From assembly GCA_002390225.1 (NCBI GenBank), contig DGOW01000085.1, positions 1 to 32,998 of the forward strand: a stretch of 32,998 nt of DNA. Reading direction: 5' to 3'. The notes beneath the pieces were generated by a model. That model ran no database searches and had not been told where the DNA came from. It saw only the letters and a list, made by a program, of their open reading frames with translations. Shown piece by piece: positions 26,161 to 32,998 of the stretch; position 1 is the stretch's first letter; every line of letters begins with the position of its first letter. The stretch is from Gemmatimonadales bacterium UBA4456. Its GTDB lineage: Bacteria > Gemmatimonadota > Gemmatimonadetes > Longimicrobiales > Gaopeijiaceae. Position numbers and translations under genes: made by a program.

Positions 26161-26232
26161 ATGGCACATCGAATGTGTCCGAACCACGAAAGTGGGTCAA
26201 TCACAATTCCCGTGAGGAGTCGAGTCCCTTTG

Positions 26233-26928
26233 ATGGGATCATCGTTCAACAGGTTCGCGGCAGCCGCCGTATTCGCATGGATGGGGCTTCCGGCTTTTGG
26301 AGCGGCTCAGACAATTCCGTCGCCCTTCGAGTACCTCGAGCGCAGACAGGAAGCCGGCATCTTCGGTGGCAGATATAGCGTGGGAACAGGGCGATTCGGG
26401 TACGCCCCATCGGGCGGTCCGATGTTCGGTGCCAGGTATGGTGTCGAGCTCTCCGGCCCGCTCGGTCTGGAGGGTTCGATCAGCTTCATCGATTCGGAGC
26501 GAAATGTCATCGACCCGAGTCAGATCGAAGCGAACCGTGTGATCGGCCTAACGGATGAACTGCTGACGACGATCGACGCCCGGATCCGCTTCAGCTTTGC
26601 CGGTCGCCGCATGTGGAAACGTCTGAGTCCGTTCCTCACCATGGGCGGAGGTGTCGTATTCAGTGCAGGGGGCGACGATACCCTGGATCAGACCCTTCTG
26701 GCCGAGGACGTCTTCAGCTTCGGATCGAGCTTCTACGGGAACCTCGGGCTCGGGACACGCTGGTTCATGACAGACCAGCTGGCGCTGCGAGCAGACGGAC
26801 TCTTCTCGCTCTGGAAGGTCGATACGCCGCCAGGGTTCAGTGATCCGGACCGTGCGTTCGGCGAGGTGGAAGACGGAGAGTGGCTCAGGGGTACCGGCTT
26901 CAGTCTAGCGCTGCTCTGGCGCTGGTGA
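26233..26928 (+). CDS. Small outer-membrane beta-barrel-type protein
   Basis: The 231-residue product has a signal peptide cut after about residue 26 (FGAAQ). It then shows alternating strand segments with aromatic girdle residues, such as GRYSVGTGRFGYAP, GARYGVELSGPLGLEGSISF, IDARIRFSF, LSPFLTMGGGVVFS and LRADGLFSLW. It ends in SLALLWRW, similar to the aromatic C-terminal signal of outer-membrane barrels. Around eight strands would fit the length. The open frame extends far upstream (to 25840, antisense to the SH3 gene), but ATG 26233 is the only start that begins with a signal peptide. GAGGAG at 26212-26217 is rather far from the ATG. Folding by the SurA encoded in this window is plausible. 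Confidence 0.78.
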   Translation: MGSSFNRFAAAAVFAWMGLPAFGAAQTIPSPFEYLERRQEAGIFGGRYSVGTGRFGYAPSGGPMFGARYGVELSGPLGLEGSISFIDSERNVIDPSQIEANRVIGLTDELLTTIDARIRFSFAGRRMWKRLSPFLTMGGGVVFSAGGDDTLDQTLLAEDVFSFGSSFYGNLGLGTRWFMTDQLALRADGLFSLWKVDTPPGFSDPDRAFGEVEDGEWLRGTGFSLALLWRW

Positions 26929-26941
26929 CCACGCTGTTCGC

Positions 26942-28258
26942 GTGACCGACACCCCCCAGCGCGGGTTCGACCATGAGCGGCGGGAAGCCGACTGGCTCCC
27001 GGTGCGTGAAGCTCAGCAGCGTATCCTCTCGGCAGCCACCCCTCTCTCGGTCGAGAGTGTCGCGCTATCCGACGCGGTCGGACGTTCGATCGCAACTTCG
27101 GTTCTAGCCGGCGCAACGCTTCCTCCGTGGGACAACAGCGCCATGGACGGTTACGCCGTTCGTGCCAGCGACATCACAGGGGCCACACCGGATGTCCCGG
27201 TCACACTGCCCGTCACAGGTGTCGTCCGTGCGGGGGGAGACGCGGGCCGCATCCTCGAGTCTGGTTCCGCAATCCGCATCATGACCGGTGCGCCCGTCCC
27301 GGCCGGCGCCGACTCCGTCGTGCGAGTTGAGCACACGGACCGAGAGTCCGAAAAGGGACGTGTGCAGATCGTTTCCGATCAGGATGCAGGACGCCACGTG
27401 CGGGCGGCCGGCCAGGATATGACCGAAGGGGCGACACTCTTCCAACCGGGTCACTCGATCACCCCCGGAACGATTGGCGTGCTGGCCGCGACCGGGCTCC
27501 AGCGAGTCGACGTACACCGAGCCCCAAGCATCGGTATCCTTCCGACGGGGGATGAACTTCGCCGACCCGACCGCTACGACGACGTCGTCCAAGGCCTCGG
27601 TGTCCCGGAGTCGAACGGGACCATGCTGGCCGCGATGGCACAGGCGATCGGGGCTGATCCGCGCGATCTGGGCATCGCCCTGGACGACCGAGATGATCTC
27701 GCACGTCGAATCGCCGCGAGCGCCGGAGCTGACGTGCTGGTCACGATCGGCGGCGCTTCGATGGGCGAAGCCGACCTTGTAAAACGCGTACTCGATGATG
27801 CCGGTCTCGAACTGGACTTCTGGAGAGTCCGCATGCGTCCCGGTAGTCCCGTGTCGTTCGGGTGGCTCCACCACGAAGACCGACGGCAGGCCGTCTTCGG
27901 CCTGCCTGGTAATCCGTCATCGGCCTTCGTCACCTTCGAGGTCTTCGTTCGCCCCTACCTACTGCGCCTGGCCGGACACCAACGGGTTTATCGCCGAACG
28001 GTGACGTGCACCGCAGCGGAGCGGATGTCGACGCCGGCGGACCTCACCTATTTTCAGCGAGTCTCCGTTACTCAAGGTGAAGGGGGCGCGGAGGTGCGAC
28101 TGACGGGCCCTCAGCTATCGGGACTCGTGCGCGGCCTCGCGCTCGCTGACGGCCTTGCCATCATCCCCCCTCAACGGGACAGCGTGGAAATCGGTGACCA
28201 GGTCTCGGTCATGCTGCTCGATACGGGGCCAGCCTCGCTCGAGGCCAGCGTCACGTGA
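26942..28258 (+). CDS. moeA: Molybdopterin molybdenumtransferase MoeA
   Basis: MoeA inserts molybdate into adenylated molybdopterin to finish the molybdenum cofactor. The 438-residue protein shows the family blocks PPWDNSAMDGYAVRASD, IMTGAPVPAGADSVVRVE, GILPTGDEL, ESNGTMLAAM, VTIGGASMGEADLVKRVL, MRPGSPVSFG, FGLPGNPSSAFVTFEVFVRP and a C-terminal barrel domain. The length is slightly above the usual 400-410 because of a 15-20 residue N-terminal extension from GTG 26942. The start is close behind the barrel gene (13-base gap). The stop TGA overlaps the GTG of the M23 gene by four bases. Together with moaC it shows the organism makes Moco. Confidence 0.95.
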   Translation: MTDTPQRGFDHERREADWLPVREAQQRILSAATPLSVESVALSDAVGRSIATSVLAGATLPPWDNSAMDGYAVRASDITGATPDVPVTLPVTGVVRAGGDAGRILESGSAIRIMTGAPVPAGADSVVRVEHTDRESEKGRVQIVSDQDAGRHVRAAGQDMTEGATLFQPGHSITPGTIGVLAATGLQRVDVHRAPSIGILPTGDELRRPDRYDDVVQGLGVPESNGTMLAAMAQAIGADPRDLGIALDDRDDLARRIAASAGADVLVTIGGASMGEADLVKRVLDDAGLELDFWRVRMRPGSPVSFGWLHHEDRRQAVFGLPGNPSSAFVTFEVFVRPYLLRLAGHQRVYRRTVTCTAAERMSTPADLTYFQRVSVTQGEGGAEVRLTGPQLSGLVRGLALADGLAIIPPQRDSVEIGDQVSVMLLDTGPASLEASVT

Positions 28259-28716
28259 CTCAAGGGCGGCGGCGTTGGGCAGCGGTCACTATCGGCCTGC
28301 TCGGCCTGACGCTCTCCGCCTGCCACCTCCCGCGCTGGCCGGTCGAAGCTCCCATGACCTCCGGATTTGGCCTCCGGTTCCTCGGACTGCGACCGGACGT
28401 GCATCGGGGCGTAGATCTGGATGTACCCACGGGCACACGCGTACATGCCATCGCGGGCGGGACCATTCGCTTCGCCGGCACGATGAGTGGCTTCGGTAAC
28501 GTGATCTGGATCGACCACATCCATGGGCTGATGTCGATCTACGCTCACCTGTCCGCGATCGACGTGCGCGCGGGCGAGCGTGTAGGCGCAGGTGACCCCA
28601 TCGGCGCCAGCGGCGCGAGCGGAAGCGTCACGGCGCCCCACCTGCACCTCGAAGTCTGGCGCTGGGGGCGGCCCGTGGATCCGATTCCGGTCCTGGGGGG
28701 CCGCCCCACCGCCTAG
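28255..28716 (+). CDS. M23 (LytM-type) metallopeptidase lipoprotein
   Basis: The product is probably a zinc endopeptidase that cuts peptide bonds in peptidoglycan. At 153 residues it is a nearly bare catalytic domain. The lipoprotein signal has lipobox LSAC (about residue 23). The domain keeps the full set of metal ligands: HRGVDLD (HxxxD) and HLHLEVW (HxH), plus GFGNVIWIDH and YAHLS. It therefore looks active, unlike the EnvC-like protein in the same window. GTG 28255 overlaps the moeA stop (GTGA). It ends at the palindrome CTAG shared with the etfA stop. Because it is coupled to moeA, its transcription may not be cell-cycle related. Confidence 0.88.
   Translation: MTQGRRRWAAVTIGLLGLTLSACHLPRWPVEAPMTSGFGLRFLGLRPDVHRGVDLDVPTGTRVHAIAGGTIRFAGTMSGFGNVIWIDHIHGLMSIYAHLSAIDVRAGERVGAGDPIGASGASGSVTAPHLHLEVWRWGRPVDPIPVLGGRPTA
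28665..28707. terminator. GC-rich inverted repeat at the convergent 3' ends
   Basis: GGGGCGGCCC (28665-28674) and GGGCCGCCCC (28698-28707) are perfect 10-bp arms around a 23-base loop. The repeat lies within the last codons of the M23 gene, just before the shared stop, and could fold in that transcript. A read-through etfA transcript would carry its complement. No T-tract follows, so a terminator role is only possible. Confidence 0.35.
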
Positions 28717-29702
28717 TCGCCGGCTTTGAGCGCGCCGATCTCTTCCGTCAGGCGTGGCACCACGTCGAACAGATCGCCGACGATGCCGTAATCCGCCACG
28801 CCGAAAATCGGCGCATCCCCGTCGCGATTGATCGCCACGATGGTCTGTGCTGTGCGCATGCCGGCCAGGTGCTGCACCGCACCCGAGATACCTACCGCGA
28901 TGTAAAGCTTCGGTGCCACCGTCTTCCCTGTCTGTCCCACCTGCTCACCATGCGGACGCCAGCCAGCGTCGACTACGGCTCGTGACGCACCGAGGGCCGC
29001 GTCTGAACCAAGCGCTTCCCGCAGGCCCTCGAGCAGACCCCAGTTTTCCGGGTCCTTCATGCCACGTCCACCGGACACGATCACGGAGGCTTCGGAGACG
29101 TCGACTGATCCTTCCGCCGCACTCTTCCGCTCGACCACGCGCACCCGCAGCGCGGACACATCGATGTCGGGGGAGAAGGTCGAGACCTCACCAGCGGCAT
29201 CCTGCTCTGTAGCTTGGAAGACGTTCGGTCGGATCGAAACCAGCGCGGGCGTGGCGTCAATCTCCAAATTTGCGAACGCTTTCCCGGAGAATACCGGTCG
29301 CGTCACCTTCACCGTACCACCCGACAACTCCACATCCGTCACATCAGAGGCGAGCGGGACGTCCAGGTGCGCCGCCACCCGGGGTGCTAGGTCCTTGCCG
29401 AGTGTTGTGGCCGCAAAGACCACTGCAGCATAGTCGCCGGAGCGGATCTGATCGACGATCGGTCCGACCCATGATTCGGGATTGTAGTCGGCGAGGGCAT
29501 CATGCTCCCCGACCGAGATCGCTGCAGCACCATAGGCGCTGAGACCTGCCGCGACCGAGGAAATCCCGGGGCCACCGAGTACGACGGCATGGGCCGCACC
29601 ACCGGTTGATTCGGCCAGCTGCGCAGCGACCGATACAACTTCACGAGCAGCCGATCCCAGCTGCCCGTCTCTCTGCTCTGCAAAGGCGAGAATGTTCGCC
29701 AT
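28713..29702 (-). CDS. etfA: Electron transfer flavoprotein alpha subunit
   Basis: EtfA with EtfB carries electrons from acyl-CoA and related dehydrogenases to the quinone pool or other partners. The 329-residue product has the N-terminal ETF fold (ILAFAEQRDGQL) and the FAD-binding C-terminal domain. The latter includes VSGGRGMKDPENWGLLEGL, SRAVVDAGWRPHGEQVGQTG, YIAVGISGAVQHLAGM and ADYGIVGDLFDVVP. The frame runs upstream to 29891, but ATG 29702 starts exactly at the family N-terminus (MANILAF). The gap to etfB is 58 bases. The stop TAG shares CTAG with the convergent M23 gene. No ETF-QO gene is visible, so the electron sink is unknown. Confidence 0.96.
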   Translation of the reverse strand: MANILAFAEQRDGQLGSAAREVVSVAAQLAESTGGAAHAVVLGGPGISSVAAGLSAYGAAAISVGEHDALADYNPESWVGPIVDQIRSGDYAAVVFAATTLGKDLAPRVAAHLDVPLASDVTDVELSGGTVKVTRPVFSGKAFANLEIDATPALVSIRPNVFQATEQDAAGEVSTFSPDIDVSALRVRVVERKSAAEGSVDVSEASVIVSGGRGMKDPENWGLLEGLREALGSDAALGASRAVVDAGWRPHGEQVGQTGKTVAPKLYIAVGISGAVQHLAGMRTAQTIVAINRDGDAPIFGVADYGIVGDLFDVVPRLTEEIGALKAGD

Positions 29703-29760
29703 GTGATTCACTACTCCGCTGAGTGCATTCTTGGGGAAGGCCGATCTGATCCCGCTCGGA

Positions 29761-30510
29761 TCAGATGGCGTTCGCTTCTTCTCTGAGCAGTCGGACCAGT
29801 TCGGGAACCGCATCGACCCCCTCACCCACGATCCGACCGGTAGCCCGCGCCGGAGGTTCGGACATGCTGGCGAGACGAACACGCGAGGCATTCTCCGCAG
29901 CTGGCTTCTCCTCGAGCGGCTTCTTCTTGGCGGCCATGATGCCCTTGAGGGCGGCCAGACGTGGCTCGTTCGGCCCTTTTGTCATGCACAGGACCGCGGG
30001 TGTATCAACCTCGACGACCTCACTTCCACCCTCGACCTCACGGTGGCAGGTCGCCGTGCTACCGTTGACCTCGAAGGAGGAGACTCCGGACACGCATGGC
30101 CGCCCGGTCAGAGCCGCCACCATCGGACCCACCTGCTGCTGGTCGTCGTCCGCGGCCTTGACGCCGAAGAGGAATAGACCGTCCTCCGTGCCTTCGAGCT
30201 CGGCCGCCAGGGTCTTCGCTGTTGCGAGCCCATCGAGGGTTACCTCCCCCGTCAGCAGCAGAGCCCGGTCGGCACCCATGGCGAGTCCCTTACGAAGCGT
30301 CTCCTGCGACGAGGAATCACCCAGGGTGAGGAGTGTGACCTCACCCTCGCCAGTCGCCTCCTTCAGCTGTAGCGCCGCCTCGAGGGCGAACGCATCATAG
30401 GGGCTCAGATCGTATTTGATACCGGTCTTGTCAATGCCGGCGCCGGACCCGTCTACGCGGATTCGAGCCTCCGTGTCCGGTACCCGCTTGATGCAAACTG
30501 TGACGTTCAA
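29761..30510 (-). CDS. etfB: Electron transfer flavoprotein beta subunit
   Basis: EtfB forms a heterodimer with EtfA and binds AMP in classical ETFs. The 249-residue product opens VTVCIKRVPDTEA and has the region LSPYDAFALEAALQLKE. It shows the nucleotide loop VKAADDDQQQVGPMVAALTG and the family signature near PNEPRLAALKGIMAAKKKP. The start is TTG 30510, supported by the GGAG site seven bases upstream and the immediate family N-terminus (MNVTVCIKRV). A promoter should lie in the 108 bases between it and nhaC, since nhaC runs in the same direction, but I found no strong hexamers. It is followed by etfA. Confidence 0.95.
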   Translation of the reverse strand: MNVTVCIKRVPDTEARIRVDGSGAGIDKTGIKYDLSPYDAFALEAALQLKEATGEGEVTLLTLGDSSSQETLRKGLAMGADRALLLTGEVTLDGLATAKTLAAELEGTEDGLFLFGVKAADDDQQQVGPMVAALTGRPCVSGVSSFEVNGSTATCHREVEGGSEVVEVDTPAVLCMTKGPNEPRLAALKGIMAAKKKPLEEKPAAENASRVRLASMSEPPARATGRIVGEGVDAVPELVRLLREEANAI

Positions 30511-30517
30511 AGTAACA

Positions 30518-30521
30518 CTCC
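30518..30521 (-). promoter_or_regulatory. Ribosome binding site deciding the TTG start of etfB
   Basis: On the minus strand GGAG (30521-30518) is followed by seven bases and then TTG at 30510-30508. No ATG or GTG lies near the conserved N-terminus, so this site settles the rare start codon. Confidence 0.6.
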
Positions 30522-30618
30522 GTACAGATCCTCAGACCCGCCCTCTTCACGGCGTCAGCGGCGTCTGGAAAGGCTTTGAATTTCGAGAATTGACGTGTAG
30601 GTCAGTACCCCCGAAGGA

Positions 30619-32070
30619 CTAAAGCGTTGCCCCCAGGAGCGCGAAGCAGATCGTCGCGATGGCTCCGCCGGTCAGCGCATAGGGCAACTGAGTTCGAACG
30701 TGGTCGATGTGATCCGTCGCCGCCGCCATCGACGAGATGATCGTCGTGTCCGAAATGGGGGAGCAGTGGTCGCCGAAGATGCCACCGGCAAGAGAGGCCG
30801 CTACGAAGGGAGCAAGCGGCAATCCGAGGGTCGCGGCGGCCGGAACGGCGATCGGAAGCATGATCGCGAAGGTCCCCCAGCTGGTGCCGGTGGAGAAGGC
30901 GATGCCACCCGAGACCAGAAATACGAGGGGCAGGTAGATGAAGTTGGGCATCGTGCCCGCGGTCACCTGGGCCACGTACTGGCCAGTCCCCAGCTCTTGG
31001 ATCACGTCACCGAGCGCGAGCGCAAGCAGGAGTATCAGCGCCAGCGGGACGAGCGCACCCGCTCCTTTCAGACCGACCTTCACGAGTTGCTCGATGGTGA
31101 AGATCCCCTGCGCCTTGAGCATGACCCACGCGACAGCAAGACCGAACATCACTGACCACAGGACGCTGGTCGAGCCCGAGCCCTCTGCAAGAATCGCCTG
31201 CAACGTCATGTCGGCGCCGAGATTCGCTACGGCACTCGATCCCGTCAGGTACAGGCCGACCGGCATGAACAGGACCATCGCAGCGATCGGGAAGAACATG
31301 TTCCGCGCCCGTGGCTCGACTCCCTCCAGCGGGGGCGGAGAGAGAACATCCTCATCGATCATCGGGGTCGCGTCGGGCCAGAGCAGTTCCCCGCTCCTGG
31401 TTCGTTCCTCAGCCTTCTTCATCGGGCCGATGTCTAGACCCGTCAGGATCACGACGAGCACGAGGATGACCGCGACGAACGCATAGAAGTTGTACATGAT
31501 CGACTGGAGGAATACACCGAGCGCATTTTCGACACCGAGACTCTCGAGGATACCCAGGTTATAGGCGCCCCAGGCGTTCATCGGGATCAGGATGCAGATC
31601 GGCGCAGATGTGGAGTCGATGATGTACGCCAACTTCTCACGCGAGCACTTGTATCGGTCGAACAGCGGGCGAGAGACAGATCCCGCCACGAGCACCGTGA
31701 TGTTGGACTCAATAAAGATCAGAATGCCGGTCGCCCAGGCGAGCAACTGAGACTTCTTTGCCGAATCGACCCAGCGGTTCCTCTCGAGCAGGTTCACGAA
31801 GCCACGCACCCCACCGGATGCTTCCACGGTCGCGATCAGAGCACCGATCACCAGCGTGAACATGATGACCCGGGCGTCTCCAGCCTCCCCGAACACGTTC
31901 ACCGCTCCATCAATTGCGTGGCCCAGCCCACTCAGTGGATTCCACCCCGCGATGATCGTCCACGCAAACCAGAGACCGCCAGCGAGCGACAGGTAGACCT
32001 GTCTCGTCCAGATCGCCAGGAGGATCGCGAGGACGGGTGGCAGCACGGAGATCCAGGTCGGGTCGCTCAT
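30619..32070 (-). CDS. NhaC-family Na+/H+ antiporter
   Basis: NhaC-type proteins exchange sodium for protons, or a carboxylate such as malate/lactate with ions, across the inner membrane. The 483-residue product has about a dozen hydrophobic helices. Conserved-looking blocks are FTLVIGALIATVEASGG, LAWATGILIFIESN, IDSTSAPICILIPMNAWGAY, and the C-terminal IAFSTGTSWGTFAIMLPIA and GGIFGDHCSPISDTTIISS. The GDHCSPISDTT motif is a hallmark of NhaC/MleN-like transporters. A charged cytoplasmic loop (about 225-260) divides the halves. ATG 32070 overlaps the end of the decayed glycosylase frame by four bases (ATGA). The substrate cannot be decided from sequence, so no symbol is given. Confidence 0.92.
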   Translation of the reverse strand: MSDPTWISVLPPVLAILLAIWTRQVYLSLAGGLWFAWTIIAGWNPLSGLGHAIDGAVNVFGEAGDARVIMFTLVIGALIATVEASGGVRGFVNLLERNRWVDSAKKSQLLAWATGILIFIESNITVLVAGSVSRPLFDRYKCSREKLAYIIDSTSAPICILIPMNAWGAYNLGILESLGVENALGVFLQSIMYNFYAFVAVILVLVVILTGLDIGPMKKAEERTRSGELLWPDATPMIDEDVLSPPPLEGVEPRARNMFFPIAAMVLFMPVGLYLTGSSAVANLGADMTLQAILAEGSGSTSVLWSVMFGLAVAWVMLKAQGIFTIEQLVKVGLKGAGALVPLALILLLALALGDVIQELGTGQYVAQVTAGTMPNFIYLPLVFLVSGGIAFSTGTSWGTFAIMLPIAVPAAATLGLPLAPFVAASLAGGIFGDHCSPISDTTIISSMAAATDHIDHVRTQLPYALTGGAIATICFALLGATL

Positions 32071-32536
32071 TCGGACTCGGGGTCGGAAGGTCGGGCAGAT
32101 GGCGCGGATACGCCGGAAGCTCCAGCAACATAGAAGCGGAGAGGCCAGTCCGCCGCTGCCGACACGCCCAAGAGTGGGGCCATCACGACATTCCGATCCA
32201 ATGCAGCCTAGTCTTCTACCAGTGTGAGCGGCATCTGATCCAGAGAATGTCCGCAGAGCGCACCGTCTACACGTGAGATTTGAGTCAGCCGAGCCGGCCC
32301 GGCCGCTAGGCGCGCACGACCACCTCGGCGAGCCTTCATGGTATCCAGTCCCTCGATCGGGGATAGGTCTCGGAGGAGAACCGCTTCAGCCTGCCCCTTC
32401 GGACCGGTCACAATATGCAAGCACCAGTGCACGCCGCAGCTCCAGTGCACATACGGACGCCCAGGAGGCCGCGAGCGACTTTGACGGCAACACGCGCGAG
32501 CGGCCAGGAATCGAACGGGCGCAGGTCATCCAGCGC
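32067..32536 (-). pseudogene. Decayed 3-methyladenine DNA glycosylase (AAG/MPG family)
   Basis: Intact AAG-family enzymes (about 190-220 residues) excise alkylated purines. Three pieces remain on the minus strand. Bases 32536-32450 encode, in one frame, a likely N-terminal fragment ending KVARGLLGVRM (compare the family's VARDLLG). From about 32468 a second frame encodes YVHWSCGVHWCLHIVTGP, then AVLLRDLSPIEGLDTM, AAGPARLTQ and DGALCGHSL. This runs into TAG at 32210-32208. After that stop, the same frame continues with GVSAAADWPLRFYVAGAS to the TGA at 32069-32067. The stretch with the catalytic Glu and the surrounding ExEAY/DxASH motifs is gone. The gene thus has a deletion with frameshift plus an in-frame stop. 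The last four bases overlap nhaC. Confidence 0.75.
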
Positions 32537-32586
32537 CCCGATGGCCTCGGTTGCAGCGCCGGATCCGCCGGGGAACGAGGGTCGGG

Positions 32587-32998
32587 TCAGCCCCGGCCTC
32601 GTCCGCGCGACCGTCCGCGTCCACCGCCGCTACTGTCTCCACCGCTTCGACCCATGTGAGAAGCAGCCCGTCGCTCGTAGTCGGCTCGCCATGCCTCGAG
32701 GACCTGCTCCGCTCTGTTTTTGGGAACGATCTTCGCGATCGCGTCCGGGTCTTCGTGCATGGTACGGAATAGGTCAGCACCGAGAGCCTCGACCAGACTC
32801 TCCGCCGTCTTCTCGCCGACGCCCTTGTACCGATGACTCAGGTAGCGTGCAATTGCACCGGCTTCGGATGGAAGCGCGAGATCGGAAACCGGCACCTGGG
32901 GAACCGAGTCGCCATCGGTGTCCGCCGAGGACTTCTCAGCAGCGCCGTCCCGGGAAGTCGGCTCGGTGCGCTCAGGCGCAGGAACCTCCGTGGTCCCG
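32587..32998 (-). CDS. Helix-hairpin-helix protein with Arg-Gly tail, 5' end outside the window
   Basis: The frame is open to the right edge, so the N-terminus is missing; the nearest in-frame start inside the window is GTG 32895. The upstream part is Pro/Glu/Ser/Asp-rich and probably disordered. A compact domain follows, with two helix-hairpin-helix units: YLSHRYKGVGEKTAESLVEALG, broken in the middle by the hairpin KGVGEKT, and IAKIVPKNRAEQVLEAWRADYE. The second hairpin, normally GIGxKRA, reads VPKNRA and is degenerate. The layout resembles the N-terminal HhH region of RecD2 helicases. The C-terminus is a Gly/Arg tail (GGGRGRSRGRGRG) suited to nucleic-acid contact. Its cellular role is unknown. 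Confidence 0.7.
   Translation of the reverse strand, partial: GTTEVPAPERTEPTSRDGAAEKSSADTDGDSVPQVPVSDLALPSEAGAIARYLSHRYKGVGEKTAESLVEALGADLFRTMHEDPDAIAKIVPKNRAEQVLEAWRADYERRAASHMGRSGGDSSGGGRGRSRGRGRG

Noticed and set aside
25840..26232. Upstream extension of the outer-membrane-barrel frame
   Set aside because: It is antisense to the SH3 gene, runs through the palindrome, and would put the signal peptide in the middle of the protein.
29703..29891. Upstream extension of etfA
   Set aside because: The family N-terminus begins at 29702 and the extension overlaps the etfB end.

Overview
The window is GC-rich, densely coding DNA from a Gram-negative-type bacterium. It encodes SurA-type periplasmic chaperones, several lipoproteins, an outer-membrane-barrel candidate and FtsEX with an EnvC-like protein. 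The run mfd - parvulin lipoprotein - surA - pdxA - ftsE - ftsX - envC, together with an IPT/M30-type metallopeptidase lipoprotein and electron-transfer flavoprotein genes, suggests a Gemmatimonadota-like organism. That placement is inference from gene order and protein style; no rRNA or other taxonomic marker lies here. TAG, TGA and TAA all end genes, so the code looks standard.

Region 1 (2-10409, + strand) is a tight nine-gene run: mfd (cut by the left edge), a PpiC-like lipoprotein, surA, pdxA, ftsE, ftsX, envC, holB and moaC. Many junctions overlap by 1 or 4 bases, and surA/pdxA abut in the same frame with no spacer. Region 2 (10421-16717) holds a MltD-like lytic transglycosylase, guaB, an acidic-tailed hypothetical protein, a hexapeptide acyltransferase and acs. 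Region 3 (16830-20811) is a metal and cell-wall segment. It has an operator-like AT-rich inverted repeat, a heavy-metal P-type ATPase gene that has lost its middle, an unknown protein, a Fur/PerR regulator with a recognisable promoter, a PBP4-like protein with a LysM tail, and a small unknown gene.

Region 4 (21093-26928) holds an EamA transporter whose end overlaps a convergent membrane zinc-ribbon/winged-helix gene. Next come a coupled pair on the minus strand (triple-SH3b protein, then an IPT/metallopeptidase lipoprotein), a divergent intergenic region with a perfect 22-bp palindrome, and a small outer-membrane barrel. Region 5 (26942-32998) holds moeA overlapping an M23 peptidase lipoprotein. 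On the minus strand there follow (in transcription order from the right edge) a helix-hairpin-helix protein with an Arg-Gly tail, a decayed 3-methyladenine DNA glycosylase, an NhaC-type antiporter, etfB and etfA.

Most of the window is housekeeping, with an envelope-biogenesis theme: folding of outer-membrane proteins, control of septal murein hydrolysis, transglycosylase, D,D-peptidase and M23 enzymes. I see no CRISPR array, phage, insertion sequence, tRNA, rRNA or defence island. The most unusual items are two genes caught in decay (metal ATPase and DNA glycosylase), the intact-looking operator in front of the gutted ATPase, the long palindrome at 26139-26160, and a LITAF-like membrane zinc-ribbon protein carrying a DNA-binding-type domain.
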